A DNA stretch of 5,012 bases from NCBI GenBank assembly GCA_023139025.1, contig JAGLOH010000177.1:1-5012 (forward strand). The letters are read 5' to 3'. A model generated the notes under the pieces. It worked only from the letters and a program-made list of their open reading frames with translations. It made no database searches and had not been told where the DNA came from. The position numbers and the translations under genes were made by a program. Below, one piece after another: positions 4,770-5,012 of the stretch. The number at the start of each line of letters is the position of its first letter. Within the stretch, counting starts at the first letter, position 1. The stretch comes from Candidatus Heimdallarchaeota archaeon (lineage in GTDB: Archaea > Asgardarchaeota > Heimdallarchaeia > Heimdallarchaeales > Heimdallarchaeaceae).

Positions 4770-5012
4770 TTAATCATCGTCTGAGTCTATACTGATGTTT
4801 GATCTTAGAGCTTTTCCTACAATATCAAAAGATTTAGAGAAATTCATGATTATTTCTCTAACCATATCTTCAGGTAATCCTTGACCTGTAAGCTGCTCAT
4901 GAAGAGCAACAATTCCTTTACCATAATTGGTAGCTATTTCAGGATCATAGATTGCTGAAAAGATATTTTTGATTAGTGCTGGAACCTCTCCAGAAACTGC
5001 GCCAAGAATTTC
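4770..5012 (-). CDS. Unrecognised helical protein, C-terminal part (cut by window edge)
   Basis: The minus-strand frame is open from the window edge to the TAA at 4772-4770, giving the last 80 residues. The sequence begins EILGAVSGEVPALIKNIFSA, continues with IVALHEQLTGQGLPEDMVRE as a helix-turn-helix-like hairpin with a GLPEDM turn, then a helix IIMNFSKSFDIV, and ends in the acidic tail SIDSDDD. It is probably all-helical and soluble in this part. The alternation of A/G-rich helices with a G-x-PEDM turn resembles short uncharacterised archaeal proteins, but I cannot name a family. It is the upstream gene of the probable operon with the small membrane protein (nine-base gap) and the winged-helix regulator. 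Confidence 0.65.
   Translation of the reverse strand, partial: EILGAVSGEVPALIKNIFSAIYDPEIATNYGKGIVALHEQLTGQGLPEDMVREIIMNFSKSFDIVGKALRSNISIDSDDD

Noticed and set aside
1..5012. CRISPR array, tRNA, rRNA or transposon ends
   Set aside because: Reading both strands I found no regularly spaced repeats, no cloverleaf-like segment and no terminal inverted repeats; almost every base lies in a gene or a spacer under 90 bases.

Overview
The window is AT-rich and densely packed, with nine protein-coding genes (two cut by the window edges). There is no RNA gene, CRISPR array or insertion sequence, and no gap between genes longer than about 90 bases. It looks archaeal. Three forward genes each carry a TTTAAAAA/TTTAAGTA/TTTTTAAT-type TATA box centred 26-28 bases before the ATG, the layout of leaderless archaeal transcripts. 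One gene is an archaemetzincin relative, a family typical of archaea and some eukaryotes, and TTG/GTG starts are likely in places. A bacterial-type RNase III in such a setting is unusual and would fit some Asgard-like or other recently described archaeal lineages. That placement is only a guess.

Left part (1-1334, minus strand): the N-terminal part of an unrecognised small helical protein; an archaemetzincin-like protein that has lost the zinc-binding HExxHxxGxxH residues but kept its four-cysteine structural zinc motif; and a calycin-like beta-barrel protein. The barrel gene is divergent from the RNase III gene, and the two seem to share one TATA box in a 51-base intergenic space.

Middle (1386-3997, plus strand): RNase III with complete catalytic residues and a dsRNA-binding domain; a 275-residue prenyltransferase/squalene-cyclase-like alpha-alpha barrel protein without recognisable catalytic motifs; and an M19 membrane-dipeptidase-family metallopeptidase. 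The genes are separated by 53-54 bases, and each gap carries its own TATA box, so these look like three single-gene units rather than one operon.

Right part (3998-5012, minus strand): a likely three-gene operon consisting of the C-terminal part of an unrecognised helical protein, a small single-pass membrane protein with a basic tail, and a coiled-coil plus winged-helix DNA-binding protein. It converges on the dipeptidase gene with no intervening base.

I see no evidence that the genes form one pathway. The most distinctive items are the catalytically erased archaemetzincin, the bidirectional TATA box, the RNase III in an archaeal setting, and the membrane/winged-helix operon.
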